A stretch of DNA of 64,000 nucleotides from the NCBI GenBank assembly GCA_035762545.1, contig DASTOM010000025.1:43339-107338 (forward strand). The letters are read 5' to 3'. Below the pieces are notes generated by a model, which was not told the DNA's origin, made no database searches, and saw only the letters and a program-made list of their open reading frames with translations. Made by a program: the position numbers and the translations under genes. Source of the DNA: JANQRA01 sp035762545 (GTDB lineage: Bacteria; Actinomycetota; Acidimicrobiia; Spongiisociales; ZC4RG35). Position 1 is the stretch's first letter, and each line of letters begins with the position of its first letter. This document shows positions 41,606-49,071 of the stretch, one piece after another.

Positions 41606-42184
41606 ATGGCCGACCAGGCGAATTTCGAACGGGACGCCCTGCAGTACTCCCGTCAGCTCTACTCGGCGGCGATGCGGATGGCTCGCAACCCGGCGGACGC
41701 GGAGGACCTCGTACAGGAGACTTACCTCAAGGCCTACCGCGCCTACGACTCCTTCGAAGAGGGCACCAATCTCAAAGCGTGGCTCTACCGGATCCTCACC
41801 AACACCTACATCAACAAGTATCGGAAAGACTCGCGGCGTCCCACCGAGACCGATCTCGGTGACGTCGAGGACCTCTACCTCTATCGCCGGCTCGGGTCCC
41901 AGGACACCGCCGAGGCGTCACGCACCACCGAGGACCGGGTACTGGACGGTCTGGTCGAGTCCGATGTCAAGGCGGCAGTCGAGGATCTTCCCGAGAACTT
42001 CAGGATGCCGGTCCTCCTCGCCGACCTCGAAGGCTTCTCCTACAAGGAGATAGCCGAGATCCTCGATATCCCGATCGGTACCGTTATGTCGCGGCTTCAT
42101 CGAGGAAGAAAAGCAATGCAGAAGAGGTTGTGGGAGTTTGCGAGCCAGCGCGGACTGTTGCCGGACGACGCCGAGAAACCATGA
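41606..42184 (+). CDS. ECF sigma factor, SigR/SigH-like
   Basis: 192 aa. Region 2: YSAAMRMARNPADAEDLVQE-TYLKAYRAYDSFEEGTNLKA with WLYRILTNTYINKYRK; region 4: AVEDLPENFRMPVLLADLEG, YKEIAEILDIPIGTVMSRLH-RGRKAMQ. This sequence type is the SigR/SigH group that governs the disulfide-stress regulon. The next gene is the matching zinc anti-sigma factor, overlapping by ATGA. The expected regulon covers thioredoxin and protease genes. Confidence 0.92.
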   Translation: MADQANFERDALQYSRQLYSAAMRMARNPADAEDLVQETYLKAYRAYDSFEEGTNLKAWLYRILTNTYINKYRKDSRRPTETDLGDVEDLYLYRRLGSQDTAEASRTTEDRVLDGLVESDVKAAVEDLPENFRMPVLLADLEGFSYKEIAEILDIPIGTVMSRLHRGRKAMQKRLWEFASQRGLLPDDAEKP

Positions 42185-42441
42185 GCCAAGACTGCGACTG
42201 CGGAGACGCCCAAGACCAGATCTACCAGTACCTCGACGCCGAGCTCGACGAGGCGACGGCGACGAGCGTTCGCTCCCATCTCGACGACTGCTCGGGCTGC
42301 TTCGATTCCTTCGATTTCCACCGCAGACTCAAGACCGTGATCAAGGCCCACCTGAGCGAAGAGATGCCCGACTCACTGTCCGAGAAGGTGAGGGCTCTGA
42401 TTCACGAGGAGACCAGCGACGTTCGCCCGACTTCAGGCTGA
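42181..42441 (+). CDS. Zinc-binding anti-sigma factor, RsrA-like
   Basis: 86 aa from ATG 42181, overlapping the sigma gene stop. It has an N-terminal Cys cluster (CDCGDAQDQIYQYLDAELDE) and the ZAS motif H-x3-C-x2-C in RSHLDDCSGCFDSFDF (His and two Cys at about 38-46). RsrA holds SigR inactive while reduced with zinc bound; oxidation of the cysteines releases the sigma factor. Length fits the family (about 85-105 aa). Confidence 0.88.
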   Translation: MSQDCDCGDAQDQIYQYLDAELDEATATSVRSHLDDCSGCFDSFDFHRRLKTVIKAHLSEEMPDSLSEKVRALIHEETSDVRPTSG

Positions 42442-42458
42442 GCGGTAGGCTGATTCCA

Positions 42459-42779
42459 ATGCGAAAGACAGGTCGCAACTCGGTTGTGTTCGTGCTCGTT
42501 GCACTCCTGATCACCGGTCTCAGCACCGTCGCGCTGGCCGCCTCGGAAGGGGGAGAGGAGGAGGGTGGTGGTGCCGAGGTCACGACCACCACCATCGTCT
42601 CCGGTCTCAGTCCGGCCGTCGACGCCGGCGTCGAGGAGGCTCCACCGGCGGAAGTCGACTGGACGTACCGATACATGGTCCCGACCGGCCTGGCGCTGGC
42701 GGCGCTCATCGTCCTGATCGTTTCGATCAAGTATTTCACGGACGTGGTCCGCAAGCGGTATCGAATCGTCGAAGAGTGA
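42459..42779 (+). CDS. Small membrane protein, unknown
   Basis: 106 aa from ATG 42459. N-terminal signal-like helix (RNSVVFVLVALLITGLSTVA), acidic Gly/Thr-rich linker EGGEEEGGGAEVTTTTIVSG, then WTYRYMVPTGLALAALIVLI as a C-terminal transmembrane helix and a basic cytosolic tail (VRKRYRIVEE). I do not recognise the family. It sits between rsrA and the DUF2342 gene with which it overlaps (GTGA), so it is in that operon. Confidence 0.65.
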   Translation: MRKTGRNSVVFVLVALLITGLSTVALAASEGGEEEGGGAEVTTTTIVSGLSPAVDAGVEEAPPAEVDWTYRYMVPTGLALAALIVLIVSIKYFTDVVRKRYRIVEE

Positions 42780-43819
42780 CGTCTCCACGGCCGACCCGCG
42801 GCCGTCTCTCCGATCGGGTGGCCGGCACCTACCCACTGGCCGAGACCTACCACCTCGCCTTCCTCGCCGACGAGATGGAACGGGTCACCGCCGAAGTGTC
42901 GTCGATCGTCCCGGGGGCGACAGGGCTCAACCTTCCCGGCACACCGAACACCGTCGTCATCGATCGCTCCCAGTGGATCGAGCGGAATGTGGCTTCCTTC
43001 GCCCATCTCACCGAACCCGCCCGACGCAAGATCGAGGAGAGGATGGAGGAGTCGGGCACCAGAAGCCAGACCGCGGCCGCGATGGCGGAACGGGTGATGA
43101 CCGTGGAGACCCGCGCCGTCCTCAGCTTGTTGTCGCGACGGGTCCTCGGTCAGTACGAGCTCGTGCTCCCCACCGGCGAGCAGGGCGATGTCGTCGCCTA
43201 CGTCGGTCCCAACATCTTGCATCTGGAGCGGGCTCACCAGTTCAAGCCGGCGGAGTTCAGATACTGGGTGGCACTGCACGAGTTGACCCACCGTGCCCAG
43301 TTCCAGGGGATCCCGTGGATGCGCGACTACTTCCTATCCCTCGTCGAGGAGCTGGTCGAATCCTCCAAGCCCGAACCGGGGATACTGGGGCGTGTCATGG
43401 ACGAGATCGGCGACCGTCGGGCCCGGGGTCGCCCTGTCGTCGACGAGCGCGGGCTGCTCGGTCTCTTTGGCTCCGACGAACAGAACGCCGTCGTCGACAG
43501 GGTCCAGGCGCTGATGTCACTACTCGAGGGACACGGACACGTGGTGATGGATCGAGTGGGTGCAGAGCGTTTGAGATCGCAGGAACGAATGAGCCGCGTC
43601 CTCAAGGGCCGCCGGCACGACAAGCGGACGGCAGCGTTGTTCCGGCTCACCGGTCTCGAGATGAAGATGAACCAGTACGCCAAAGGCGAGAAGTTCGTGT
43701 TGGCCGTCGAGCGCGAGGCCGGATGGGACACGGTTCGACTCGCTTTCCGTGGTGCGAGCAGTCTCCCCACCCTCGACGAGATCGAGAGCCCTGGCCGGTG
43801 GCTCGAACGCGTCGCCTGA
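42776..43819 (+). CDS. DUF2342 zinc-dependent metalloprotease-like protein
   Basis: 347 aa from GTG 42776. It contains VALHELTHRAQFQGIPWMRD, an H-E-x-T-H zinc motif at about residues 163-167, and the family segments PGTPNTVVIDRSQWIERNV and LRLTGLEMKMNQYAKGEKFV. DUF2342 proteins are conserved in actinobacteria (Rv3626c) next to tilS and hpt, as here. The peptidase target is unknown. The end overlaps the tilS start by 22 bp. Confidence 0.85.
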   Translation: MTSPRPTRGRLSDRVAGTYPLAETYHLAFLADEMERVTAEVSSIVPGATGLNLPGTPNTVVIDRSQWIERNVASFAHLTEPARRKIEERMEESGTRSQTAAAMAERVMTVETRAVLSLLSRRVLGQYELVLPTGEQGDVVAYVGPNILHLERAHQFKPAEFRYWVALHELTHRAQFQGIPWMRDYFLSLVEELVESSKPEPGILGRVMDEIGDRRARGRPVVDERGLLGLFGSDEQNAVVDRVQALMSLLEGHGHVVMDRVGAERLRSQERMSRVLKGRRHDKRTAALFRLTGLEMKMNQYAKGEKFVLAVEREAGWDTVRLAFRGASSLPTLDEIESPGRWLERVA

Positions 43820-44691
43820 CGCAACTCCTCGACGATGCCGGCTCGAGGACGAGCCTCCCTCCGGGCCCGGTGGTGGTGGCCATGTCCGGAGGCGCTGATT
43901 CCGCCGCTCTCGCTGTCATAGCCGAACACCTCGAGGTCGAGTTCGGACTGGTTCATGTCAATCACGGCCTGGCCGCTTCTCCGGCGATGGGGGAGGCCGC
44001 CCGTGATGTCGCCGCGGTGCTCGACAAGCCGCTCGAGGTTCTCTCGGTCCAGGTGGGCACCGGCCCGTCACTCGAGGAACACGCCCGCGATGCGAGATAT
44101 GCGGCATTGAGCTCCATCGACGGCCCTGTTCTGACAGCTCACACCCGGGACGACAACGCCGAGACGATGTTGATCAACCTCCTGCGGGGCACCGGAGTCG
44201 CCGGTCTCCGGGGGATTCCCGCGTTCAGGGCCCCGAACGTCCATCGGCCCCTCCTCGATGTCTCCCGATCGGAGACGAGGGAGATCGCCACGCTTGCGGG
44301 TCTGCCGTTCCGTGACGACCCGATGAATGACGACCTCACCCTGACCCGTAACCGCATCAGACGAACGCTCCTCCCGCTGATGGCCGAATTCAACCCCCAG
44401 GTCGTAGAGGCGCTGGCGCGGGCTTCTGCCGTGACCGACGCGGACGCCGCTCTGCTCGATGAGTCGACCCCCACGCTCTCGGGCACCATCGTCCCGATCG
44501 GCTTGTTGGCCACCCTCCCCAAGCCTCTGGGAGACCGTCTCCTCGGCCGACTGCTCGAGGCGCACGGAATCGGCCAGACCGCGGACCGGCTGGGGCGGAT
44601 CTGGCTCGTCGTCGACGGTTCCAGTGACCGCCAGGACCTGGCTGGCGGTCGGGCCGTCGTGAGGCGAGGGGCCGTGCTCGCCATCGAATAG
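43798..44691 (+). CDS. tilS: tRNA(Ile)-lysidine synthase
   Basis: 297 aa from GTG 43798. PP-loop ATPase: VVVAMSGGADSAALAVIAEH (S-G-G-x-D-S), VHVNHGLAASPAMG, TAHTRDDNAETMLINLLRGT, and RPLLDVSRSETREIA with RNRIRRTLLPLM. It converts the CAU anticodon wobble C of tRNA-Ile2 to lysidine. It is the short form lacking the E. coli C-terminal domain, usual in actinobacteria. hpt follows after 72 bp. Confidence 0.9.
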   Translation: MARTRRLTQLLDDAGSRTSLPPGPVVVAMSGGADSAALAVIAEHLEVEFGLVHVNHGLAASPAMGEAARDVAAVLDKPLEVLSVQVGTGPSLEEHARDARYAALSSIDGPVLTAHTRDDNAETMLINLLRGTGVAGLRGIPAFRAPNVHRPLLDVSRSETREIATLAGLPFRDDPMNDDLTLTRNRIRRTLLPLMAEFNPQVVEALARASAVTDADAALLDESTPTLSGTIVPIGLLATLPKPLGDRLLGRLLEAHGIGQTADRLGRIWLVVDGSSDRQDLAGGRAVVRRGAVLAIE

Positions 44692-44763
44692 ACCATTGGC
44701 CGGTGCTCGCGACCTTCGCTAGCTTTCGGCCTCCACCGCCAGCTATCGACCAAGAGGACCGGG

Positions 44764-45288
44764 ATGGACATCAAGCCGTTGATCACCGCCGAGGAGATCG
44801 ACACCAAGCTCGCCGAGCTAGGTAAGAAGATCTCCGAGGACTACGCGGGCAAAGACCTGCTGCTGGTAGGGGTCCTCAGAGGGGCGTTCATGGTGATGGC
44901 CGATCTGGCCCGACACATCGATCTCGCCTGCGAGTTCGACTTCATGGCGGTCTCGTCGTACGGGGCGTCCACACAGACTTCAGGTGTGGTGCGCATCCTC
45001 AAGGACCTCGACGAGGAGATCGATGGCCGTCACGTCCTGATCGTCGAAGACATCATCGACTCCGGTCTGACTCTCAACTACCTGATCAAGAGTCTCAAGG
45101 TCCGCAAGCCCGCATCTCTCGAGATTGCCGCCCTCCTCCTGAAGGAGGGCATTCAGCGCGTCCCGATCGACGTCAAGTACGTGGCGTTCCCGATCGGCCC
45201 GGAATTCGTCGTCGGATACGGGCTCGACTATGCGGGGAAGTACCGCAACCTGCCCTACGTTGGAGTGATGGGGGAACAGACCGGCTAG
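44764..45288 (+). CDS. hpt: Hypoxanthine phosphoribosyltransferase
   Basis: 174 aa. PRPP-binding motif HVLIVEDIIDSGLTLNYLIK at about 96-115, LLVGVLRGAFMVMADLARHI pyrophosphate loop, and the flexible loop VSSYGASTQTSG. C-terminal FPIGPEFVVGYGLDYAGKYR is the base-binding end. It salvages hypoxanthine and guanine. The tilS-hpt-ftsH order is widely conserved. Confidence 0.93.
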   Translation: MDIKPLITAEEIDTKLAELGKKISEDYAGKDLLLVGVLRGAFMVMADLARHIDLACEFDFMAVSSYGASTQTSGVVRILKDLDEEIDGRHVLIVEDIIDSGLTLNYLIKSLKVRKPASLEIAALLLKEGIQRVPIDVKYVAFPIGPEFVVGYGLDYAGKYRNLPYVGVMGEQTG

Positions 45289-45296
45289 CAGCGGGG

Positions 45297-45332
45297 TTCG
45301 ACTTATCGAGTTTCCGTCGTAGCATTTACGAC
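45297..45332 (+). promoter_or_regulatory. ftsH promoter with inverted repeat
   Basis: TTCGAC (45297-45302), 17-bp spacer, TAGCAT (45320-45325). GTCGTA (45316-45321) and TACGAC (45327-45332) form an inverted repeat that overlaps the -10 box and the expected start site, so a regulator could bind there. Confidence 0.45.
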
Positions 45333-45355
45333 AACCCCCTCAGAACAGAGGTCTT

Positions 45356-47350
45356 GTGAACCGCACTCTGCGAACCCTGATCGTTTACGGGATGTCGATC
45401 ATCCTCGTCGCCATCCTGTTCTCGTGGTGGTTCGACCAGGTGGCGAGTCCCGAAGAGATCCCCATCTCCGAGTTCATCGAGAACGTCGACAACGGCGAAT
45501 ACGAGGAAGTGGTCCTGCTCGCCAGATCGAAGCGGGCGCAGGGTCGCGAGTTGGGAAGCGATGCCGAAGAGGGCACGTTCGACCAGATCGCAAGCTATGT
45601 CGAGGGTTTCGAAGCCGAACTGACCGCCACCCTCGAACGGTCCGAGACGCAATGGTCGACCGACGAGGAGCCCGCCGGTTTCTGGGAGCTGTTGATCGGG
45701 TTCCTCCCGTGGCTCTTCCTCCTCGGGTTCATGGTCTTCATCTTCATGCAGATGCAGGGGGGCGGGAACCGGGTCATGCAATTCGGCAAGTCCCGGGCCA
45801 AGCTCGTCGGCAAGGAACAGCCCAAGGTCACTTTCGATGATGTCGCCGGGCTGCAGGAAGCCAAGGAAGAGCTCGAGGAGATCAAGGATTTCCTCGCCAA
45901 CCCCGACCGCTACCGGCAGATGGGGGCGAAGATCCCCAAGGGCGTCCTCCTGTTCGGTCCTCCCGGAACCGGCAAGACCCTTCTCGCCCGAGCCGTGGCC
46001 GGTGAGGCCGGCGTTCCGTTCATGTCGATCTCGGGCTCCGACTTCGTCGAGATGTTCGTCGGTGTCGGTGCCGCTCGCGTCCGTGACCTCTTCGAGCAGG
46101 CAAAGCAGAGCGCGCCCGCCATCGTCTTCATCGACGAGATCGATGCCGTCGGTCGTCATCGTGGGGCGGGTCTCGGTGGAGGCCACGACGAGAGGGAGCA
46201 GACGCTGAACCAGCTCCTGGTCGAACTCGATGGATTCGAGGGCAACACCGGGGTCATCGTCATGGCCGCAACCAACCGCCCCGACATTCTCGACCCGGCA
46301 CTGCTCCGCCCCGGTCGCTTCGACCGTCAGATCACCGTCGACGCCCCGGATGTCGAAGGCCGCGAAGCGATCCTCGGTGTGCATGCCAAGGGCAAGCCGC
46401 TCGGTGATGACATCGACCTCGGCGTTCTCGCCCGCCGCACCCCAGGCTTCACCGGTGCCGATCTGGCGAACCTGATCAACGAGGCAGCCCTGCTCACTGC
46501 ACGAAAGCGGGCCAAGCAGATCACCATGGTCGAACTGGAAGAGGCCATCGACCGCGTCATTGCCGGCCCGGAGCGCAAGACGCGGATTCTCTCCGAGGAG
46601 GAGCGCAAGACGATCGCGTACCACGAGACCGGTCACGCCCTCGTCGGTTATGCGCTACCCAACTCCGACCCGGTCCACAAGATCACGATCGTCTCCAGGG
46701 GTCGGTCGCTGGGCCACACCCTGGCCCTGCCCACCCATGACAAGTACCTGTCGCGGCGCAGCGAGCTCGTCGATCGTCTCGCCATGCTGCTCGGCGGCCG
46801 AACGGCTGAGGAGCTCATCTACGCCGACCCGTCGACCGGTGCGGCCGATGACATCGAGAAGGCGACGACCATCGCCCGTCGCATGGTGATGGAGTACGGC
46901 ATGAGCGACGAGCTCGGCCCAATGCAGTACGGCAAGCCCAGCGGCGAGGTCTTCCTGGGGAGGGACTACTCCAGACAGCAGGACTACTCGGACGAGGTCG
47001 CCGCCTTTATCGACGCCGAGGTCCGGAAGATGATCACCGCAGCCCACACCGAGGCGCGGACGATCCTCGAGCGTCACCAGGACGCCATGGAGCGCATGGT
47101 CGAGTCCCTTTTGGAGAAGGAGACCGTGGACCGGGACGAGGTCGCCGAGATCTTCGCCGATGTCCCCAAGTGGGAACACGCCAGCGACGGCTCGCTTCGG
47201 ATCAAGTACCCCGACCAGCCTGTCCTGCCCCAGGTGCGCCACGACGTCGCCGCGGCCAGCGAGAGCAACGAAGAGACCGAGGAGGTCACCGAGTCGCTGA
47301 AGCTGGACCGGAAACTGCCTCGCACCAAGGGTCGTCCGGCAGAGGCGTGA
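45356..47350 (+). CDS. ftsH: ATP-dependent zinc metalloprotease FtsH
   Basis: 664 aa from GTG 45356. Two N-terminal membrane helices (about 5-25 and 110-131) flank a periplasmic-side domain. AAA+ core: Walker A FGPPGTGKTLLARAV, Walker B IVFIDEIDAVG, second region of homology ATNRPDILDPALLRPGRFDR. Protease: zinc motif H-E-T-G-H near 422 and the Asp ligand in LGGRTAEELIYADPSTGAAD. The C-terminal tail (about 615-664) is acidic then basic and disordered. It degrades membrane and regulatory proteins. A hairpin overlaps the stop codon. Confidence 0.95.
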   Translation: MNRTLRTLIVYGMSIILVAILFSWWFDQVASPEEIPISEFIENVDNGEYEEVVLLARSKRAQGRELGSDAEEGTFDQIASYVEGFEAELTATLERSETQWSTDEEPAGFWELLIGFLPWLFLLGFMVFIFMQMQGGGNRVMQFGKSRAKLVGKEQPKVTFDDVAGLQEAKEELEEIKDFLANPDRYRQMGAKIPKGVLLFGPPGTGKTLLARAVAGEAGVPFMSISGSDFVEMFVGVGAARVRDLFEQAKQSAPAIVFIDEIDAVGRHRGAGLGGGHDEREQTLNQLLVELDGFEGNTGVIVMAATNRPDILDPALLRPGRFDRQITVDAPDVEGREAILGVHAKGKPLGDDIDLGVLARRTPGFTGADLANLINEAALLTARKRAKQITMVELEEAIDRVIAGPERKTRILSEEERKTIAYHETGHALVGYALPNSDPVHKITIVSRGRSLGHTLALPTHDKYLSRRSELVDRLAMLLGGRTAEELIYADPSTGAADDIEKATTIARRMVMEYGMSDELGPMQYGKPSGEVFLGRDYSRQQDYSDEVAAFIDAEVRKMITAAHTEARTILERHQDAMERMVESLLEKETVDRDEVAEIFADVPKWEHASDGSLRIKYPDQPVLPQVRHDVAAASESNEETEEVTESLKLDRKLPRTKGRPAEA

Positions 47351-47504
47351 GTCAGCTGCGCTGACTCACGTTTGAGTTTCCTGCGGAAACTCAGCCTCCT
47401 GTTCTCGCCTCGAATCTGCACCACGTCTCGAACAGCGGGACGTTGTGCAGGCTCGATGTGAGAGTGAGCGACGCCCAGCCTGACTCGAAGATGAGCAAAG
47501 CTCA
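47346..47504. repeat. Cluster of four hairpins after ftsH
   Basis: Hairpin 1: CGTGAGTCAGC-TGC-GCTGACTCACG (47346-47370) overlaps the ftsH stop. Hairpin 2: TGAGTTTCC-TGC-GGAAACTCA (47373-47393), same TGC loop. Hairpin 3: 47416-47427 with 47439-47450, 11 pairs and one mismatch. Hairpin 4: TGAGC-AAA-GCTCA (47492-47504). The cluster fills the gap between convergent ftsH and the DUF4097 gene. None has a T-run; it may terminate in both directions or protect mRNA ends. Confidence 0.7.
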
Positions 47505-48266
47505 GCCGTCTACCAGGTTTATGGTGAAATCGCCTGAGACTGTCTTGCCCTTGATCGACATGTGCCGTTCCGGTGGCTCCTCGCGGGCCGGGGCGTCGGG
47601 GACCCTGAGCTTGCCCGACAGCAGCGTCACATCGAGCGAGACGTTGGATCGTGGGGGGATGCCGATGTCGATGTCCCCGGACATAGCCTTGAACGAGGCG
47701 CTCTTCCCGGCGAAATAGATGATGTAGGCGTCTCCCGAGGCAGTGTTCATCTCGATCGTGGCGTCGGTGTGCTCGATGTGCACGTCCCCCGAGGCCGTGG
47801 AGACCACAACAGAACCGCTGGCGTGGTCGACTACCCGGAGATCGCCTGAGGCTGAGCTGAAACGTAGTGCCCGCCCGACTCTCTCCACGTCGAGGTCGCC
47901 GCTCGCCGTCTTGGCGACGAGGGTCTCGGCGGCGACGAGCTCGATGTCGCCCGAGGCCGTCCTGATGTCGACCTTCCCCAACGGGACCTCTGACCGCACC
48001 GGCGCCGATGCCACGCCGGCTCGGAGGTCACTGCCCTCCGGTGCCTCGATGACGATGTAGGCCGAGCCGCGGGACAACCACGATGCGTTCTTGTCGGAGG
48101 AAACCAATATCGAGTTGCCCCGCTGCTCGACGATGAAGCCCGGGACTTTGGTGTCGACACGCACGTCGACCGTTCCTGGGGAGCCGGGGCGAATGTCGAC
48201 CCGGCCGGATTCGATCCGGACGTCGATGTCCGCCGGATCGTCCACTGAGAAAGTCTTGTGAATCAC
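47502..48266 (-). CDS. DUF4097 family beta-repeat protein
   Basis: 254 aa from GTG 48266, overlapping the upstream stop. It is built of repeated short beta units with the motif (S/T)ASGD: IRTASGDIEL, AKTASGDLDV, SSASGDLRVV, STASGDVHIE, NTASGDAYII, KAMSGDIDI, KTVSGDFTI. This is the DUF4097/adhesin-like right-handed beta helix family; no signal peptide is seen, so it is probably cytosolic. Function is unknown. It is the last gene of a three-gene operon with an RHH protein. Confidence 0.85.
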   Translation of the reverse strand: MIHKTFSVDDPADIDVRIESGRVDIRPGSPGTVDVRVDTKVPGFIVEQRGNSILVSSDKNASWLSRGSAYIVIEAPEGSDLRAGVASAPVRSEVPLGKVDIRTASGDIELVAAETLVAKTASGDLDVERVGRALRFSSASGDLRVVDHASGSVVVSTASGDVHIEHTDATIEMNTASGDAYIIYFAGKSASFKAMSGDIDIGIPPRSNVSLDVTLLSGKLRVPDAPAREEPPERHMSIKGKTVSGDFTINLVDG

Positions 48267-48727
48267 AGTTCCAGAGTCGTCTTCGTATGTGTTCCCGTCG
48301 TCCCCTTGCGACGAGCTTTGTTACTGAGTGCGTCGACCACATAGGCGTTCACGGAGTCGCCGGCATCCTCTGCTTCGGACGTGATCAGGTCCTTGAGATA
48401 GCCGGGGAGGCGAACGGTTATCCGGGCCTCATCGGCGTCGTCGGCACCCGGTGGCGGCGAGGGTGGGGGAGGGGGAATGGCGTTCGGGTCGTCCCGGACC
48501 ACCAGTTCGGGGTCGCCGTCGACCAGTTTGATGTCCACGGTCTGGACATCGAGTTGGCTGGAGATCTCGGCGACCGCCATGCCCACGACCTCCATCATGG
48601 TTTGAGTGATCGCCGGCTTGAGAGCGGCGAGCAAATGAGCGCCGGCCTCGGCGACTTCGGGGCCGGCGATTCTGAGCTGAACCTCCACCGCTGACTCCAG
48701 GTTGGTTATCGCATGCGAAAGCTGCAT
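48263..48727 (-). CDS. Ribbon-helix-helix domain protein (HicB/CopG-like C-terminus)
   Basis: 154 aa from ATG 48727, overlapping the stop of the small upstream frame (TGATG). Residues about 1-75 form an alpha-rich domain (AGAHLLAALKPAITQTMMEV), then a Pro-rich linker (PNAIPPPPPSPPPGADD), then EARITVRLPGYLKDLITSEA-EDAGDSVNAYVVDAL at about 101-135, a ribbon-helix-helix DNA-binding domain. Such proteins bind tandem operators as dimers. The promoter of this operon carries three 8-bp sites at exact 22-bp spacing, so autoregulation is likely. No toxin gene is adjacent, so a toxin-antitoxin role is not supported. Confidence 0.75.
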   Translation of the reverse strand: MQLSHAITNLESAVEVQLRIAGPEVAEAGAHLLAALKPAITQTMMEVVGMAVAEISSQLDVQTVDIKLVDGDPELVVRDDPNAIPPPPPSPPPGADDADEARITVRLPGYLKDLITSEAEDAGDSVNAYVVDALSNKARRKGTTGTHTKTTLEL

Positions 48728-48828
48728 CACTGAACCCGCGGCCGAGGGCGATAGTTGCGGATGCGCTCTTCCATGAGCGTTTCCGCCTGGTTGGGGGTCA
48801 TGATCACCAACATGTCGTCTCCTGCCAT
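48727..48828 (-). CDS. Tiny upstream protein, 28-33 aa
   Basis: ATG at 48828 gives MAGDDMLVIMTPNQAETLME and ends RPRPRVQ; ATG at 48813 has AGGAGA upstream and gives 28 aa. The stop overlaps the ATG of the RHH gene (TGATG), so it could be a leader peptide for translational coupling or a real microprotein. No family recognised. It lies directly behind a strong promoter. Confidence 0.5.
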   Translation of the reverse strand: MAGDDMLVIMTPNQAETLMEERIRNYRPRPRVQ

Positions 48829-48830
48829 TG

Positions 48831-48889
48831 TGACATCATTGCGATGTCTTGATGATGTCATCATACAGTCAATGTGACATCACTGTCAA
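48831..48889 (-). promoter_or_regulatory. Strong promoter with three phased operators
   Basis: Minus-strand TTGACA (48889-48884), 18-bp spacer, TATGAT (48865-48860). Sites TGACATCA (48831), TGATGTCA (48853) and TGACATCA (48875) start exactly 22 bp apart, about two helical turns. The third lies in the spacer and the second abuts the -10 box. This arrangement fits cooperative repression by the ribbon-helix-helix protein encoded downstream. Confidence 0.75.
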
Positions 48890-48906
48890 CCCCCCATAGC
48901 CCAAAG

Positions 48907-48936
48907 TGGAACTAGATGGGACATGACCGCTACTGT
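48907..48936 (+). promoter_or_regulatory. Promoter of riboswitch/antiporter unit
   Basis: TGGAAC (48907-48912), 18-bp spacer, TACTGT (48931-48936). The start of transcription would fall at about 48943, just before the riboswitch core. Confidence 0.45.
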
Positions 48937-48939
48937 GCA

Positions 48940-49060
48940 CCGAACGCCGAACCCGGTTGTGAACCCGGGGCGGGGGACCCGAATCATTCGGGGCGCATCC
49001 CTTCGTGGAGGAGCACCTTCCAGCTCTAGCCCGTCAGCTAACCCCGTAGGCCCTGAGGAA
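48940..49060 (+). promoter_or_regulatory. ydaO/yuaA-type (c-di-AMP) riboswitch
   Basis: The leader of the antiporter gene carries the conserved blocks of the ydaO class: CGCCGAACCCGG (48945), GGGGGACCCGAAT (48972-48984), GGGGCGCAT (48990-48998) and CCCGTCAGCTAACCCCGTAG (49030-49049). These are in the usual order and spacing. The class binds cyclic di-AMP and usually turns off genes for cell-wall hydrolases or potassium and osmolyte transport. Ends are approximate. Confidence 0.8.
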
Positions 49061-49071
49061 GGTCATTCGCT

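Noticed and set aside
48263..48828. Toxin-antitoxin pair
   Set aside because: The RHH protein is next to a DUF4097 protein and a 28-33 aa frame, neither of which looks like a toxin.
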